Assembly: GCF_018780075.1 (NCBI RefSeq)
Contig: NZ_JADMKB010000005.1
Span: forward strand, 1 to 64,000
Reading direction: 5' to 3'
Origin: Hydrogenophaga sp.
GTDB lineage: Bacteria; Pseudomonadota; Gammaproteobacteria; Burkholderiales; Burkholderiaceae_C
Length of the DNA stretch: 64,000 bases
Positions 63,237-64,000 of this stretch are shown here, piece after piece (position 1 is the stretch's first letter; the number at the start of each line of letters is the position of its first letter). The translations under genes were made by a program, and so were the position numbers. The notes under the pieces are model-generated. The model was not told the DNA's origin and searched no databases. It worked only from the letters and a program-made list of their open reading frames with translations.

Positions 63237-64000
63237 ATGGCGCTGAATGATTATGTCATCCGAGTCCTCAACACACCCACAGAGGTGCCCGCGGCGGATT
63301 GGGATGCGCTGCTCGATCAGGAGGCCGATCCGAGCCCCTTTCTGAAGCACGCCTACCTCAGCGCTCTGCACCACAGCGGCGGCGCGACGGCGCCCACCGG
63401 GTGGCAGCCACGCTTCGTGACGCTCTGGAAAGGCGCGCAACTCTGCGCAGCCTGCCCGCTGTACCTCAAGTCGCACTCCTACGGCGAATATGTGTTTGAC
63501 TGGGCGTGGGCCAATGCCCATGAACAGCACGGGCTGGCGTATTACCCCAAGGCCTTGGTGGCGGTGCCGTTCACACCCGTGCCAGGCGCCAGGCTGCTCG
63601 CACGGGATGGCTCAGCGCGCTCGGCGCTGGTCACAGCCCTGCTGCAGTTCACGAAGCAGGCCTCGCTGTCGTCGTTGCACCTGCTGTTCGCTCAACCGCA
63701 GGATGTCGCGGCCTGCGAAGCGGCCGGCATGATGCTTCGGCACACGGTGCAATTCCATTGGCACAACGCGACCTACCGCGATTTCGACCACTTCCTGAGC
63801 GGCCTGCAACAGGAGAAGCGCAAGAAAATCCGGCAGGAGCGGCGCAAGGTGGCCGAGGCCGGCGTGCACTTTCGACAAGCCCAGGGCCGAGCCATCACGG
63901 CGGACGACTGGGACCTTTTTTACCGCTGCTACGAACGCACCTACCGCGAACACGGCAACCCGCCGTACCTGAACCGCGATTTTTTCCAGCGCATGGCCAA
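63237..64000 (+). CDS. FemAB-like/GNAT acyltransferase (PF04339), partial at the right edge
   Basis: An open frame from ATG 63237 runs off the window after 254 codons. It matches the PF04339 (DUF482) family: DWDALLDQEADPSPFLKHAYLSAL, PLYLKSHSYGEYVFDWAWANA, YYPKALVAVPFTPVPGARLL, HWHNATYRDFDHFLSGLQQEKRKKIRQERRKV. The family has a GNAT-like fold related to FemAB; full proteins are about 380-400 residues, so about one third is missing. It is divergent from nadE, with about 105 bp between starts. Confidence 0.88.
   Translation, partial: MALNDYVIRVLNTPTEVPAADWDALLDQEADPSPFLKHAYLSALHHSGGATAPTGWQPRFVTLWKGAQLCAACPLYLKSHSYGEYVFDWAWANAHEQHGLAYYPKALVAVPFTPVPGARLLARDGSARSALVTALLQFTKQASLSSLHLLFAQPQDVAACEAAGMMLRHTVQFHWHNATYRDFDHFLSGLQQEKRKKIRQERRKVAEAGVHFRQAQGRAITADDWDLFYRCYERTYREHGNPPYLNRDFFQRMA

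Overview
The window is a stretch of a high-GC betaproteobacterial chromosome, most probably Comamonadaceae (Hydrogenophaga/Acidovorax-like). This rests on gene content and order: lptFG-cbiX-cysB, pepA-holC, tauE-cysI-DUF934-cysH-cysDN, fdxA with a thioredoxin-reductase-like ferredoxin reductase, aat-bpt, pssA-leuA and ilvBHC. No species can be named from the sequence alone.

Positions 1 to about 15,500 are a genomic island. It is bracketed by a 55-bp direct repeat, the 3' half of tRNA-Ser(GGA), at 1-55 and 15,507-15,561. The right copy sits in a complete tRNA preceded by only the 3' end of a paraslipin gene. The island carries a P4-type tyrosine integrase in a tightly overlapping operon, a RepA-like AAA ATPase, a ParB-like protein next to a D12-class adenine methyltransferase, and several accessory genes with nuclease or toxin-like signatures: PD-(D/E)XK, PIN-like and HEPN-like. 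It also holds a proteasome-like Ntn hydrolase with a SEC-C tail, small secreted or cysteine-rich proteins, and decayed gene copies. This is the only region where an undescribed system is plausible.

From 15.7 to 20.1 kb lies an arsenic-resistance operon (ArsJ-associated GAPDH, arsJ, arsR, arsC, acr3) behind a perfect 12-bp dyad that is probably the ArsR operator. A decayed transketolase remnant follows it.

The rest is conserved core genome. In order it holds a Liv-type binding protein, holC-pepA, the LPS export permeases lptF/lptG, cbiX-cysB, a methionine aminotransferase, hrpA, argA, ppk2, dsbB, fpr, yggX, a MnmC2-like oxidoreductase and the assimilatory sulfate reduction cluster. Then come fdxA and its reductase, tRNA-Asn, the N-end-rule transferases aat and bpt, an IclR regulator, pbpG, leuA with a leucine attenuator, pssA, ilvBHC, dgkA, a LOG-family gene, a PII gene, an asparaginase, nadE and a FemAB/GNAT-like gene cut by the right edge. 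Regulatory structures visible by eye include the leucine leader peptide with its terminator, an RBS-sequestering hairpin before pbpG, several intrinsic terminators, and three copies of a roughly 60-bp dispersed intergenic repeat.
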